This document shows, in pieces, positions 34,510 to 45,036 of a DNA stretch of 47,140 bases. Every line of letters begins with the position of its first letter. Positions within the stretch are counted from its first letter, which is position 1. The notes beneath the pieces were generated by a model, which saw only the letters and a program-made list of their open reading frames with translations, made no database searches and had not been told where the DNA came from. The translations under genes and the position numbers were made by a program. The DNA comes from Marinomonas rhizomae (GTDB lineage: Bacteria > Pseudomonadota > Gammaproteobacteria > Pseudomonadales > Marinomonadaceae), in contig NZ_QNSE01000007.1 in assembly GCF_003315485.1 (NCBI RefSeq), forward strand, positions 221,525-268,664, read 5' to 3'.

Positions 34510-35300
34510 TTAAAAAATAACTCCAGCACTAATTAGATCAGACTATTCTGTTTCGCCACGTATAGTTATCAATGGCGATTAGCAAAGCATACTTCTTCAT
34601 GTTGCCCTTCCACTATCACTGATAACTTATCTACATGCTTGGATTTGCTTTAATGTATCAAAATAAGAAAGCGATTTCGTTTTTATCCAGATAATCAACT
34701 TCTATATCTTGTTTAATAAGCCTACCCTTAACTCTAGGATGCACGCCTACAAAAAAACGATAATTTCGACCTCGCGCTTTTGAACTGATAAATGGTCACC
34801 TCCAACAACACCGAGGTTATTGACTTTTCCTGTAAGGTGAACAGTGCAAAAGCAATTAATAGCTTCTTTAATTAGTAAGATCTGAGATATAAATTATTTT
34901 GCATGATACCTCCAATCACTAGTCCCTCTAACAACATTTACAATACATCATCTTTAGGTAGAAACAAGATATTAGAAGCATCATCTATCAGTATAAGATT
35001 TATTTATTTAGGTATATTTCCACTTAATGACCACCCCACCTCATTTAACATATGCTATCTTGCCTCCAAAAATTTCACTTGATGAAAAATCGCCTGCTAA
35101 TGCTGAATCTGTATCACCATATAAAAGGACTACTTGTGGTTTTCTGAAGCAAGATAATTTCTTCAATCCGACTAATCATTAAACCTGCGTTTTTTTACGC
35201 GGAATCCTTCATCAACGTCAAGGTTATACTTTGGGCGGACAAGTTTTAACTCATTAAAAAAATATCCGAGATATCGCCATGAAAATTTTCATCATCATGC
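34510..35300 (-). pseudogene. Decayed UDP-GlcNAc 2-epimerase (WecB family) relic
   Basis: This 1.1-kb gap has no ORF, but the minus strand translates in pieces into a WecB-type protein. In order they are: GDISDIF (compare NMSDVFF); AGLMISRIEEII (TGRMLEKIEEVL); KPQVVLLYGDTDSALAG (PDWVLVYGDTNSTLAG); EVGWSLSGNIPK, stop, INLILID...NILFLP (EAGLRSFNMRMPEEQNRVLTD...ILFCP). Then TVHLTGKVNNL (TIHRAENTNDL), VHPRVKG (LHPRTKS), ISDSG (VSDSG) and ITIRGETE, stop, SDLI (VTRDETEWTEL). Segments are in three frames with many stops, all collinear with the intact protein at 41747-42826. The start and about the first 35 residues are not recognisable in 35301-35500. Confidence 0.82.
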
Positions 35301-35500
35301 TTTCAGAACAGCACTAGAATATCGGCCTATCCTTTCCAACCCAAATTAAAAAAAGAAAATATTTTTTAATTCGGAATTATATAAAGTTAAAAAATCATAC
35401 ATTCAGGTATTTTACATATAACAGGGTTACTGATCTTTGAAAAATCTTACAGCTCAATCACTAGCTATTAGCCACCTCCCGTAAAAAATGAATATTACTT

Positions 35501-36394
35501 TCACAACACCTCCAAAATATTACTTATAACATTCTTTTCTCTATACTTTTTTAATTCAGCACACTTATCATTAAGAGGAAGAGAGCTAAAATTAAAATTT
35601 TGAATTTTTTCATTTATAGCATGATAAAGCTCATCATAACTTTTTACTGTTATAGAAATGTTATCAATGTATTTGGTTCTTATAACATAACGCCCATTAA
35701 TAGCAGAAAATAGAACTAAATTACCAATACTATCGCGTTGCGTAAGTCGCAAATAAATTACATTATCCTTAACAACTCTATCAACATCATCAACCCAACC
35801 TAATAAAGTTATATTTTTGGCATCACAGAAAAGAGAATAATTATCAGTTCCGATAACAACAAATTCCACATCAAAAAAATCTTTAGCTAGTTTTTTTAAC
35901 CAACCGAGGCCATAGAACTCTTCTTTACCTTTACCTAAATATGTAAAGACCTTAAACTTTTCCGGAAATGGGCTTATGCTGAACTCTTCTTCTTGAAATA
36001 TAACGTTACCATTAATAAGGATTTCACTTTCAATTCCTATTGACTCTAATTTCTCCTTTATCCAAGGAACCTCACAATAATGTTTACTACATTTCAGAGC
36101 AATTTTATTTTTCAAAGTAAACTTATCATTTTTGTAGTCAACTACAGCTCTATCAACATCACTACCACACCAAAAAACAATATATTTTTTCCTAAACACC
36201 TTACAATAAACGGGTAAAAAAAATGACTTGTGATTACCCGAAACACTTATCACACTTTGAGAGAATGGAATATTAAATAAAAAACACACTTTATCAATAA
36301 AGCGCGATCCAAAAACCTGAGCCTTAATATCATAACGATTCAAAAGCTTTGATACTCTTTTAGCAAAAACAGGCAACCCTTTAATTAAAATCAT
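35501..36394 (-). CDS. Putative glycosyltransferase, GT-B-like
   Basis: 297 residues. No family motif is exact, but the layout is GT-B: an N-terminal domain with VISVSGNHKSFFLPVY and KKYIVFWCGSDVDRAV (about residues 50-85), then a donor-type domain with KVFTYLGKGKEEFYGLGWL (about 147), FVVIGTDN, ITLLGWVDDVDRVV (about 205) and YLRLTQRDSIGNLVLFSAINGR (quoted at limit in parts; about 220-240). This resembles the position of the usual EGxxxxxxE motif but without it. ATG 36394 is preferred: GGA lies 8 bp upstream and it starts 1 bp after the stop of the preceding gene. AT-rich O-unit gene. Confidence 0.65.
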   Translation of the reverse strand: MILIKGLPVFAKRVSKLLNRYDIKAQVFGSRFIDKVCFLFNIPFSQSVISVSGNHKSFFLPVYCKVFRKKYIVFWCGSDVDRAVVDYKNDKFTLKNKIALKCSKHYCEVPWIKEKLESIGIESEILINGNVIFQEEEFSISPFPEKFKVFTYLGKGKEEFYGLGWLKKLAKDFFDVEFVVIGTDNYSLFCDAKNITLLGWVDDVDRVVKDNVIYLRLTQRDSIGNLVLFSAINGRYVIRTKYIDNISITVKSYDELYHAINEKIQNFNFSSLPLNDKCAELKKYREKNVISNILEVL

Positions 36395-36395
36395 T

Positions 36396-37934
36396 CTAGC
36401 GTCCAAATATCAAATTTATACTTTTAGCAATAGTATAGGCAAGCATCCAATGCTTAGTTCGACTATTAAAAAGAAGAGTTAAACGTCTTTTCAAATATTC
36501 ATCATCAATCTTTTGAATTTCATATTCAAAAGACTTTTTTATAAAAATAGATAACTTTTCATTACTAGAGAACCAATACTGAAATGGATTCATATCATCA
36601 TGGGGTAAAGACAGCCGATGCATCACGCCATTTTTATATTTTTTATATAGGGATCCGTACTTTGTCCTTAAATTACCGCTAGGTTTAAAGCCAGTCTTCT
36701 CCCATTTGAATTTAACCATCTCAGGGTGTCTCTTCTTCATCCATTCACGATAAAGAAAAGAGTTATTCATATACTTATGTGGTAATCCCATAGTGTAATG
36801 ATTTAGTTCAGCATTATAAAAAGGTGAAAGTACTTTAGCGCTATCGCGAACCAATTTATCACCATTTGTAACAGCTCGAGGTGTTTTTTCGTTAATCCCA
36901 TATTCAAAATCAGAATTATATAACTTATTAATTGTTTCGTAAGAGGAAGTATCACAAAAATCATCAAAATAGAAATGATTTTTTAGTGAGAAAGCACTAG
37001 AATTATTAGCATAGCTACCAAAAGTAAGGTCGCCAATTTGACCAGAAAATATAACTGAAGACTTTATATTAATTTTGGAAATTGCATAACGCTGTGCTAT
37101 AGCTCCCATTAGGTTAACCATACCACTATTTTTATAAACCACTTCTTCCAGCAATTGGGATATAAAATTACCATCAGTTAAAGGTATTTGAATGTGACAA
37201 CTCCTAATATCCTTGCTTATTCTCCTAGCAATAATTTCATCTGAAGAATATGAATTAGAAAAAGTTATTGTGTTTAAGTTTTTTTGTTCACAAACATCAT
37301 TTAGCATATATGTAGTGACTCGAGAATCTAATCCTCCACTAAGATATGAATAAACTTGCTCACCAGACAAAACCTCTAGTTTTTTTATTTCATCAATTAA
37401 AATATCATCTACATCTGAAATGGCTGTACTGATAGGAACATTATTACTGGATGGGTTCCAAGAAAAAAAGTGATAAACTTCTTTTTTTATCTCATAATTC
37501 CTAAGGTCGAGAAAAAGTTTTGAAGCCGCTGGCAAACGCTTAATATCTTTCACATAGGTTAAATCACTCATCATATAACCTATTGAAATCATACTTTTAA
37601 CACCATCCATATCTATGCTAATTTTTTTATTAATCGCATAGAGGTATTTAGTAATACGAAAAAGAGAGGTAGATACCATAAGAAAGTCACTATCAGCAGA
37701 GTGATATATAAATGTATCATAAGTAGAAAAAATATCAGTACATACTTCTAGTGTGTTTTCAGAGAAAAACAAAGACTGAAATTGTAAACGCTCATCAATA
37801 AGTTCTTTAACCTTTCTATCTTTAAATGGTGTGTTAATAATCTCAACAACCTCTCCAACCTTGACTTTTTTATCAACCCCATCCAGTTTTATTAAAACTT
37901 CACCATTACTATAAATAAAGTCAAACTCTATCAT
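36396..37934 (-). CDS. Asparagine-synthase-like amidotransferase without the glutaminase Cys
   Basis: About 512 residues. The synthetase half carries the pyrophosphatase loop YSYLSGGLDSRVTTYML (about residue 195), FSNSYSSDEIIARRI (about 228), VIFSGQIGDLTFGSY (about 293), LSPFYNAELNHY and FKWEKTGFKPSG. In class B asparagine synthetases the N-terminal domain begins with a catalytic Cys at position 2; here it begins MIEFDFIYSNGEV, without Cys. Ammonia from glutamine is therefore unlikely to be made by this chain. Related proteins in O-antigen loci amidate uronic acids, which fits the ManNAc3NAcA pathway encoded next door. ATG 37934 is preferred to TTG 37940: AAGGGA lies 7 bp before it. It overlaps the flippase gene. 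Confidence 0.8.
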   Translation of the reverse strand: MIEFDFIYSNGEVLIKLDGVDKKVKVGEVVEIINTPFKDRKVKELIDERLQFQSLFFSENTLEVCTDIFSTYDTFIYHSADSDFLMVSTSLFRITKYLYAINKKISIDMDGVKSMISIGYMMSDLTYVKDIKRLPAASKLFLDLRNYEIKKEVYHFFSWNPSSNNVPISTAISDVDDILIDEIKKLEVLSGEQVYSYLSGGLDSRVTTYMLNDVCEQKNLNTITFSNSYSSDEIIARRISKDIRSCHIQIPLTDGNFISQLLEEVVYKNSGMVNLMGAIAQRYAISKINIKSSVIFSGQIGDLTFGSYANNSSAFSLKNHFYFDDFCDTSSYETINKLYNSDFEYGINEKTPRAVTNGDKLVRDSAKVLSPFYNAELNHYTMGLPHKYMNNSFLYREWMKKRHPEMVKFKWEKTGFKPSGNLRTKYGSLYKKYKNGVMHRLSLPHDDMNPFQYWFSSNEKLSIFIKKSFEYEIQKIDDEYLKRRLTLLFNSRTKHWMLAYTIAKSINLIFGR

Positions 37935-39150
37935 GCTCAATTCCCTTAATAACCATACCTCTTACCCAAAAATATTGATACAACATAACAACTAAAGAGG
38001 CAATTGAAAATAACATGATAGATAAATTGAAGCTATCATTATAAACTCCTATAGCCAATGAACTTACTCTCAATAAAAAGCTTACTATCTCAACGATTAA
38101 AGCTTTTTTGTTTTGATTAAGAAGTGTTGGAAAAACCGACATACTAGAAGCCAATGGAAGCAATATAATCCAAGGTATCATATAAATCGCCATATGGTAT
38201 ACTCCTTCCCAACTTTCGCCCAATATAATAATAACTAAAGGCCTCCCAAATATAACCCAAAATACAACAACAATAGCACCAACCAAAAACAAAAGAGTTG
38301 AAAAGTTGTTAAATATTATTATTTTTTTTTCTCTTTTAATCTTTTTTGAAAAAACCTTATTAGCTAAATAGCTGGAGCATGTTGCACTAATAACACCAAG
38401 AGGTGTTAGCATCAATTTTTGTGCTAATGTATAATAACCAACCTCCTCAAGTGAGAAATAATAACCTAATAATATAATTGGAAAATTAGATGTTGTAACA
38501 TTTATCAAATGATGCGGAAACGTAAATTTAATATAGTTTTTATACTTCTTAATATATAAAAAAGAAACCCTCCTCAAACCACTTAAAAGAAACAAAGAGA
38601 GGCCAAAGAAATTAATATAATAAAAAACAACAATCAAATAACTAAAAGAAAAGGCATAAATCAAAGAATACTCATATTTATATAGATCAAAAAAAATAAA
38701 GAAACAAATAAAAAGCAAATAAGCTAAAACCCTTATAACCTTGCTATTACCAGATATATCAAACTGCCCTTTCCCATTATAATAATATAAAAATACATTT
38801 GAAACAGAAAACAACCAAGAAGATAAAAAAAGCCATTTGAACTCTATTGAATTAAAGCCAATATATTTAGAAATCATCTGATATAAAATAGACATCACTA
38901 GACTTAAAAGCAATGATATAAAAATCAGAAACAATGAAAACACATAATTACTTTTAATATTTTCAGGCTTCCTAGCCAAAACCAACTCCAACCTTAAAGT
39001 GCTGATTGTAGATATAATTGACACTGTTGCCGTAAAAACACCTAACGCACCTACACTTTCAGGTATAAAATATCGCGATATTAAAGGTAAAGATAATAAT
39101 AATAAAAATTGGGCTATGAAATTTTTTGAAAGTAATAAAAAAAAATTCAT
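37921..39150 (-). CDS. Wzx-type oligosaccharide flippase (second)
   Basis: 409 residues with about 12 membrane helices, MOP superfamily. The N-terminus NFIAQFLLLLSLPLISRYF with IPESVGALGVFTATV and the middle LGYYFSLEEVGYYTLAQKLM are characteristic. It is very AT-rich, with Phe/Ile/Leu/Ser bias. Its ATG overlaps the wbpE stop (ATGA), so it is translated with the ManNAc3NAcA genes. It should export the repeat unit initiated by the transferase at 29804. It is not closely similar to the flippase at 12773. Confidence 0.9.
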   Translation of the reverse strand: MNFFLLLSKNFIAQFLLLLSLPLISRYFIPESVGALGVFTATVSIISTISTLRLELVLARKPENIKSNYVFSLFLIFISLLLSLVMSILYQMISKYIGFNSIEFKWLFLSSWLFSVSNVFLYYYNGKGQFDISGNSKVIRVLAYLLFICFFIFFDLYKYEYSLIYAFSFSYLIVVFYYINFFGLSLFLLSGLRRVSFLYIKKYKNYIKFTFPHHLINVTTSNFPIILLGYYFSLEEVGYYTLAQKLMLTPLGVISATCSSYLANKVFSKKIKREKKIIIFNNFSTLLFLVGAIVVVFWVIFGRPLVIIILGESWEGVYHMAIYMIPWIILLPLASSMSVFPTLLNQNKKALIVEIVSFLLRVSSLAIGVYNDSFNLSIMLFSIASLVVMLYQYFWVRGMVIKGIEHDRV

Positions 39151-40220
39151 AGTTCAATATAACCATGTATTGGTAAACTAAAAACATTGCTTGCCAGCAT
39201 TTCTGCAATTGGAAAGGTTAGCCTCTGACAAGCCAAGTATCTAAAAGCTGTTTGTTGATGCATGCAAGTGCCATAATAAATCATAGTAGGAACACCTTGT
39301 TCTTTATACTTCATCATTTCGGCATCACGATTATCAGACAATACCGTATATTGTGCCCAAGAACTAACATAACCAGATGGTACAGATGGTGTTTTATACT
39401 TTTTAGCTAGTGTTTTGTTGTAATTTTCAGCAACTTTGTTTCGTTTAATCAATTCAGCAGGGAACTCAACTAGCTTTTCAAGCAAAATAGCCGCTTGAAT
39501 CGTATCTAAACGGCTATTTATACCAATGCGAACGTTATCGTATTTATCCTTACCTTTACCATGCACTCTATAAGACTTTAAAAGTTCCGCATATTCATCA
39601 TTATTGGTAAAAATAGCACCACCATCACCGTAGCAACCTAATGGCTTTGCAGGAAAAAAACTGGTTGTCGCAATATCACCAAAACTTCCTGCTCGCTTAC
39701 CATTAATACTGCCACCAAAACCTTGCGCGGCATCTTCAACTAGTTTTAAATTGTATTTATCAGCAATTTTCTGAAGTTCGGGGTAATTAGCAGGCAGTCC
39801 AAATAAATCCACAGCAATGATTGCTTTGGGTGTTAGCTTACCTTCCACTATTGTCGCCTGAATGCGCTTCTCTAAATCAGCTGGACAAATATTAAAGGTT
39901 GCCTCGTCTGAATCTACAAATATAGGGGTTGCACCTTCGTAGGCAATTACCTCTGCGGTAGCAAAAAAAGTAAAGGTTGGACAAAAAACAGCATCACCTG
40001 GCTTTATATCAAGAACCATCATTGTAAGTGTTAAAGCATCAGTTCCATTTGCACAAGTAATTACATGTTTAACACCTACATACTCTGCGAGCTTCTCTTC
40101 TAATTCTTGTACCTCAGGCCCCATGACGTAGTGACCATGTTCTAAAACGGCCTGAATACGTTTATCGATTTTATTTTTTAAATGCTTATATTGTGCTGCT
40201 AAATCGATAAATTGCATCAT
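39147..40220 (-). CDS. wbpE: UDP-3-keto-GlcNAcA 3-aminotransferase, DegT/DnrJ/EryC1 family
   Basis: 357 residues. A PLP enzyme that installs the 3-amino group in UDP-GlcNAc3NA synthesis. [18 protein letters not shown] (WbpE-type start) is followed by [19 protein letters not shown] (about 31), [13 protein letters not shown] (phosphate-binding, about 57) and [13 protein letters not shown]. Then come [19 protein letters not shown] (about 162), the PLP-Lys in [18 protein letters not shown] (about 186) and [14 protein letters not shown] (about 233). It overlaps wbpD by ATGA and is preceded by two adjacent ATGs. It sits in a five-gene pathway operon. Confidence 0.95.
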   Translation of the reverse strand: MMQFIDLAAQYKHLKNKIDKRIQAVLEHGHYVMGPEVQELEEKLAEYVGVKHVITCANGTDALTLTMMVLDIKPGDAVFCPTFTFFATAEVIAYEGATPIFVDSDEATFNICPADLEKRIQATIVEGKLTPKAIIAVDLFGLPANYPELQKIADKYNLKLVEDAAQGFGGSINGKRAGSFGDIATTSFFPAKPLGCYGDGGAIFTNNDEYAELLKSYRVHGKGKDKYDNVRIGINSRLDTIQAAILLEKLVEFPAELIKRNKVAENYNKTLAKKYKTPSVPSGYVSSWAQYTVLSDNRDAEMMKYKEQGVPTMIYYGTCMHQQTAFRYLACQRLTFPIAEMLASNVFSLPIHGYIEL

Positions 40221-40798
40221 GACTTTTTACTCAATAACTTTCCTGTTAGTTGATAATGTTCACCTGTATGAGAACAAACCACCTCTTCATTGCCTTCTAA
40301 CGGCAAATCAAGTTGCTCGCCATACTCACTCATCCAGCCGATTTGTTTTGCTGGCACCCCAACCATTAAGGCATAAGCAGGCACATCTTTATTAATCACA
40401 GCACCCGCACCAACAAAGGCGAATTCACCAATAGTCACACCACATACAACCGTACAGTTTGCGCCAAGCGTTGCGCCTTTTTTAACTAGGGTATCCAGGT
40501 ATTGATCTTTGCGTTCGATCAATGAACGAGGATTATAGACATTGGTAAACACCATGCTGGGACCACAAAACACGCCCTCTTCAAGATGGACATTGTCGTA
40601 AACCGAGACATTATTTTGGATCTTGCAATGGTCGCCTATCGTGACTTTATTCCCCACAAAGACGTTTTGCCCTAGGGATACACCTTTACCTATTTGGGCA
40701 CCACCACACACATGTACAAAATGCCAAACACGTGAATCAGCGCCTATTTGTGCGCCATCATCTACAATGGCACTTTCATGTTTAAAATAGTCGGTCAT
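40217..40798 (-). CDS. wbpD: UDP-GlcNAc3NA 3-N-acetyltransferase (left-handed beta-helix)
   Basis: 193 residues. Hexapeptide-repeat acyltransferase: [20 protein letters not shown], then repeats [20 protein letters not shown] and [20 protein letters not shown] (about residues 35-75). The loop [15 protein letters not shown] (about 83, with the Asn-Pro-Arg of WbpD/WlbB) follows, and the C-terminal coils [20 protein letters not shown] and [19 protein letters not shown] come last. It acetylates the 3-amino group with acetyl-CoA. It lies 2 bp from wbpB and overlaps wbpE. Confidence 0.95.
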   Translation of the reverse strand: MTDYFKHESAIVDDGAQIGADSRVWHFVHVCGGAQIGKGVSLGQNVFVGNKVTIGDHCKIQNNVSVYDNVHLEEGVFCGPSMVFTNVYNPRSLIERKDQYLDTLVKKGATLGANCTVVCGVTIGEFAFVGAGAVINKDVPAYALMVGVPAKQIGWMSEYGEQLDLPLEGNEEVVCSHTGEHYQLTGKLLSKKS

Positions 40799-40800
40799 GC

Positions 40801-42826
<2,026 letters not shown>

Positions 42827-42830
42827 AAAA

Positions 42831-44093
42831 TTACAACCTAATATCCGATTCTGATATTTTTAATACATGTTTAACATCATAAAGTACGTGTTTTTCTTTC
42901 CCCAAACTACGAATCTTTTCTTCGCCCCAGTTTTTATAGTCAGAGTGATCTACAGCTAAAACAATAGCGTCGTAGTACCCTTCTTTAAGCTCACTTATCA
43001 GCTCAATACCGTATTCATGTTTGACTTCTTCAGAACTCGCCCATTGATCATACACGCCCACATGCATATTGAAGCTTTTTAATTCTTTTACCATATCCAC
43101 TATTTTTGTATTGCGTACGTCCGGACAATCCCCTTTAAAAGTAAAGCCGAGCACCAAGACCTTAGCTTCATCAACATGTATTTTTTGCTTTGAAACAGCT
43201 TTAACGAGTTGTGTTGCCGTGTACTGCCCCATGCCATCATTAATACGTCGCCCAGCCAAGATGACCTCCGGCTGGTAACCCACTTCTTTAGCTTTGTGCG
43301 TCAGATAGTAAGGATCAACACTGATGCAATGCCCGCCCACTAAGCCTGGTTTGAACGGCAAGAAATTCCACTTAGTCCCGGCAGCATCAAGCACTTCCTG
43401 TGTGTCAATCTGTAAGATATTAAAGATTTTGGCGAACTCATTGATAATGGCAATATTCAAATCTCGTTGAGTATTTTCGATCACCTTTGCCGCTTCAGCG
43501 ACCTTGATAGAACTCGCTGAATGAGTGCCAGCAGTGATAATCGAGCCATACAGATCGTCAACAAATTTTGCTATTCCAGGTGTAGAGCCAGAAGTGATTT
43601 TTTTGATTTTTGTAAGAGTATTTACCTTATCACCAGGGTTAATACGCTCAGGGCTATAACCTGCAAAAAAGTCCACATTAAATTTTAGGCCCGAGGCTTT
43701 TTCAATAATAGGGATGCACACTTCTTCGGTGGCACCTGGATAAACCGTAGACTCATAAATCACAACATCATTTGGTTTAATAACTGCAGCCAACATAGCC
43801 GAAGCTTTACGAAGTGGTGTTAAATCTGGCGCATTACTTTCATCAATAGGAGTAGGTACGGTTACGATATAAATATTGCAGTCATTTATATCTTCAATAG
43901 CCGAAGAAAACTTAAGAAAGCTTGCTTCTTTTAACTCTTCAGGAGTCACTTCCAATGTTGAGTCAACTCCAGTCAACAACTCGCTCACGCGCGCTTGATT
44001 AATATCAAAACCAACGACTTGCTGTTTTTTCCCAAACTCTACTGCGAGCGGTAAACCAACGTAACCTAAACCAATTACTGCAATTTTTTTCAT
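42831..44093 (-). CDS. wbpA: UDP-N-acetylglucosamine 6-dehydrogenase
   Basis: 420 residues. IAVIGLGYVGLPLAVEFGKK (residues 4-23) is the NAD fold. VTVPTPIDESNAPDLTPL (about 78, the TviB/WbpA form), YESTVYPGATEEV (about 113), FAGYSPERINPGDK (about 142) and AAKVIENTQRDLNIA (about 205) follow, with the catalytic Cys in PGLVGGHCISVDPYYL (about 262) and then VLGFTFKGDCPDVRNTK. It makes UDP-GlcNAcA, the first step of the ManNAc3NAcA pathway, and is the first gene of the second sugar block. The 242-bp leader upstream holds two REPs and presumably the promoter. Confidence 0.95.
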   Translation of the reverse strand: MKKIAVIGLGYVGLPLAVEFGKKQQVVGFDINQARVSELLTGVDSTLEVTPEELKEASFLKFSSAIEDINDCNIYIVTVPTPIDESNAPDLTPLRKASAMLAAVIKPNDVVIYESTVYPGATEEVCIPIIEKASGLKFNVDFFAGYSPERINPGDKVNTLTKIKKITSGSTPGIAKFVDDLYGSIITAGTHSASSIKVAEAAKVIENTQRDLNIAIINEFAKIFNILQIDTQEVLDAAGTKWNFLPFKPGLVGGHCISVDPYYLTHKAKEVGYQPEVILAGRRINDGMGQYTATQLVKAVSKQKIHVDEAKVLVLGFTFKGDCPDVRNTKIVDMVKELKSFNMHVGVYDQWASSEEVKHEYGIELISELKEGYYDAIVLAVDHSDYKNWGEEKIRSLGKEKHVLYDVKHVLKISESDIRL

Positions 44094-44206
44094 TTTTCAT
44101 CCAATAATTTAACTAAATTTTGTTATTGCTGCTTATTACATTTATCTCTACTCGCAGAGAATTTTCTGAGGCTTGGCATTATGCCGTGTCTATTTTACCT
44201 GTTATC

Positions 44207-44282
44207 GTCAGATCACGCCTCGTTCCTCGGCTAATCCTTCAACGCCGGATTACATCTTCGTTCCTCGATTCATCCGGCCTAC
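44207..44282 (-). repeat. Two REP elements in the wbpA leader
   Basis: On the minus strand one full element (GTAGGCCGGATGAATCGAGG to GATGTAATCCGGC, 44243-44282) is followed by a partial copy that lacks its head and ends in GTGATCTGAC (44207-44236). They lie between the regulator gene and wbpA and would be in the leader of any read-through transcript. Confidence 0.75.
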
Positions 44283-44335
44283 GGGCGGGTTGTTCTTGCG
44301 CCTCGTGTTTTGGTTCATGCAGCCCACGAGACGAG

Positions 44336-44656
44336 TTATGTTTTTACTTCTTTGCGCAGTTGTTCTATTTCTTGTTCTAGGGCTTCGTGTTCTCTTAGTT
44401 TTCTTTGTAAAAATCGTTGCGTCAGGGTTACTTTTTCTTCTATGCCTTTTGGGGTAAGTAGGTATAAGTAACCGGTTTTGTTGGCGCTATTTTTAAAGTT
44501 GTCTGCTTTTATTGAGCCTTTTTCAATTAGGGCCTTTAGGCAAAAGTTGGCTTTGCCTAGGCTGATTCCCAGTCGTTTGGCAAGCTCACGCTGACTGATG
44601 TCTGGGTCTTGCTGTAATTCTTTTAAAATTTTGTAGCGATATTCGTCGGTTAACAT
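44336..44656 (-). CDS. MarR-family EPS-associated transcriptional regulator
   Basis: 106 residues. MLTDEYRYKILKELQQDP is followed by a winged helix-turn-helix (ISQRELAKRLGISLGKANFC, about residues 19-38, then LKALIEKGSIKADNF). YLYLLTPKGIEEK and a C-terminal coiled coil (LREHEALEQEIEQLRKE) complete it. This small MarR-like type is typically found at the head of exopolysaccharide operons, as here ahead of wbpA on the same strand. ATG 44656 has AAGGTG 5 bp upstream; the frame continues to 44818 without a good start. It probably controls the downstream sugar operon; target sites are not identified. Confidence 0.88.
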   Translation of the reverse strand: MLTDEYRYKILKELQQDPDISQRELAKRLGISLGKANFCLKALIEKGSIKADNFKNSANKTGYLYLLTPKGIEEKVTLTQRFLQRKLREHEALEQEIEQLRKEVKT

Positions 44657-45036
44657 GTTTGCACCTTGGCGATGCGTGTTAACAAGGGGAAATAGGCACG
44701 GAAAGAAGTGGTGTATTGTAGTGTGAGTAAGCTTTCCATGCGTTTGCCTCGTTTGATATTGATCGTTGTTTATTTGACCATGTTCATTTGGTGAACGATA
44801 ATAATTCAACAAAAGCAATTATGCAAAGAATGTGTTTGAAAAGAGTTTGTAAAATGGAGGTTTTTTAAGCATTTTTGGGTATAAGGATATGTTGGTTATG
44901 ATCATTCGCCAGATCACGCCTCGTGCCTCGGCTCATCTGGCCTACAAGTGAGTGGGGAAAGGAACAGTTAGGTTGATGCTGGTGAGGGTTGTGGTTTAAT
45001 CTTGATTATTCTTTAAAACGATACATAAGGATTTGT
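44657..45036. other. Divergent intergenic region with one inverted REP
   Basis: Between the regulator (-) and the metallo-hydrolase (+). An A-type REP (44908-44944, minus strand GTAGGCCAGATGAGCCGAGG to GTGATCTGGC) lies near the plus-strand gene. The remainder should hold both promoters. I see nothing else. Confidence 0.6.

Noticed and set aside
44094..44335. JUMPstart/ops (RfaH) element upstream of wbpA
   Set aside because: I looked for a GGCGGTAGCG-like core on both strands and found none. CTCTGCGAGTAGAG near 44145-44160 is a short partial palindrome without the ops core.
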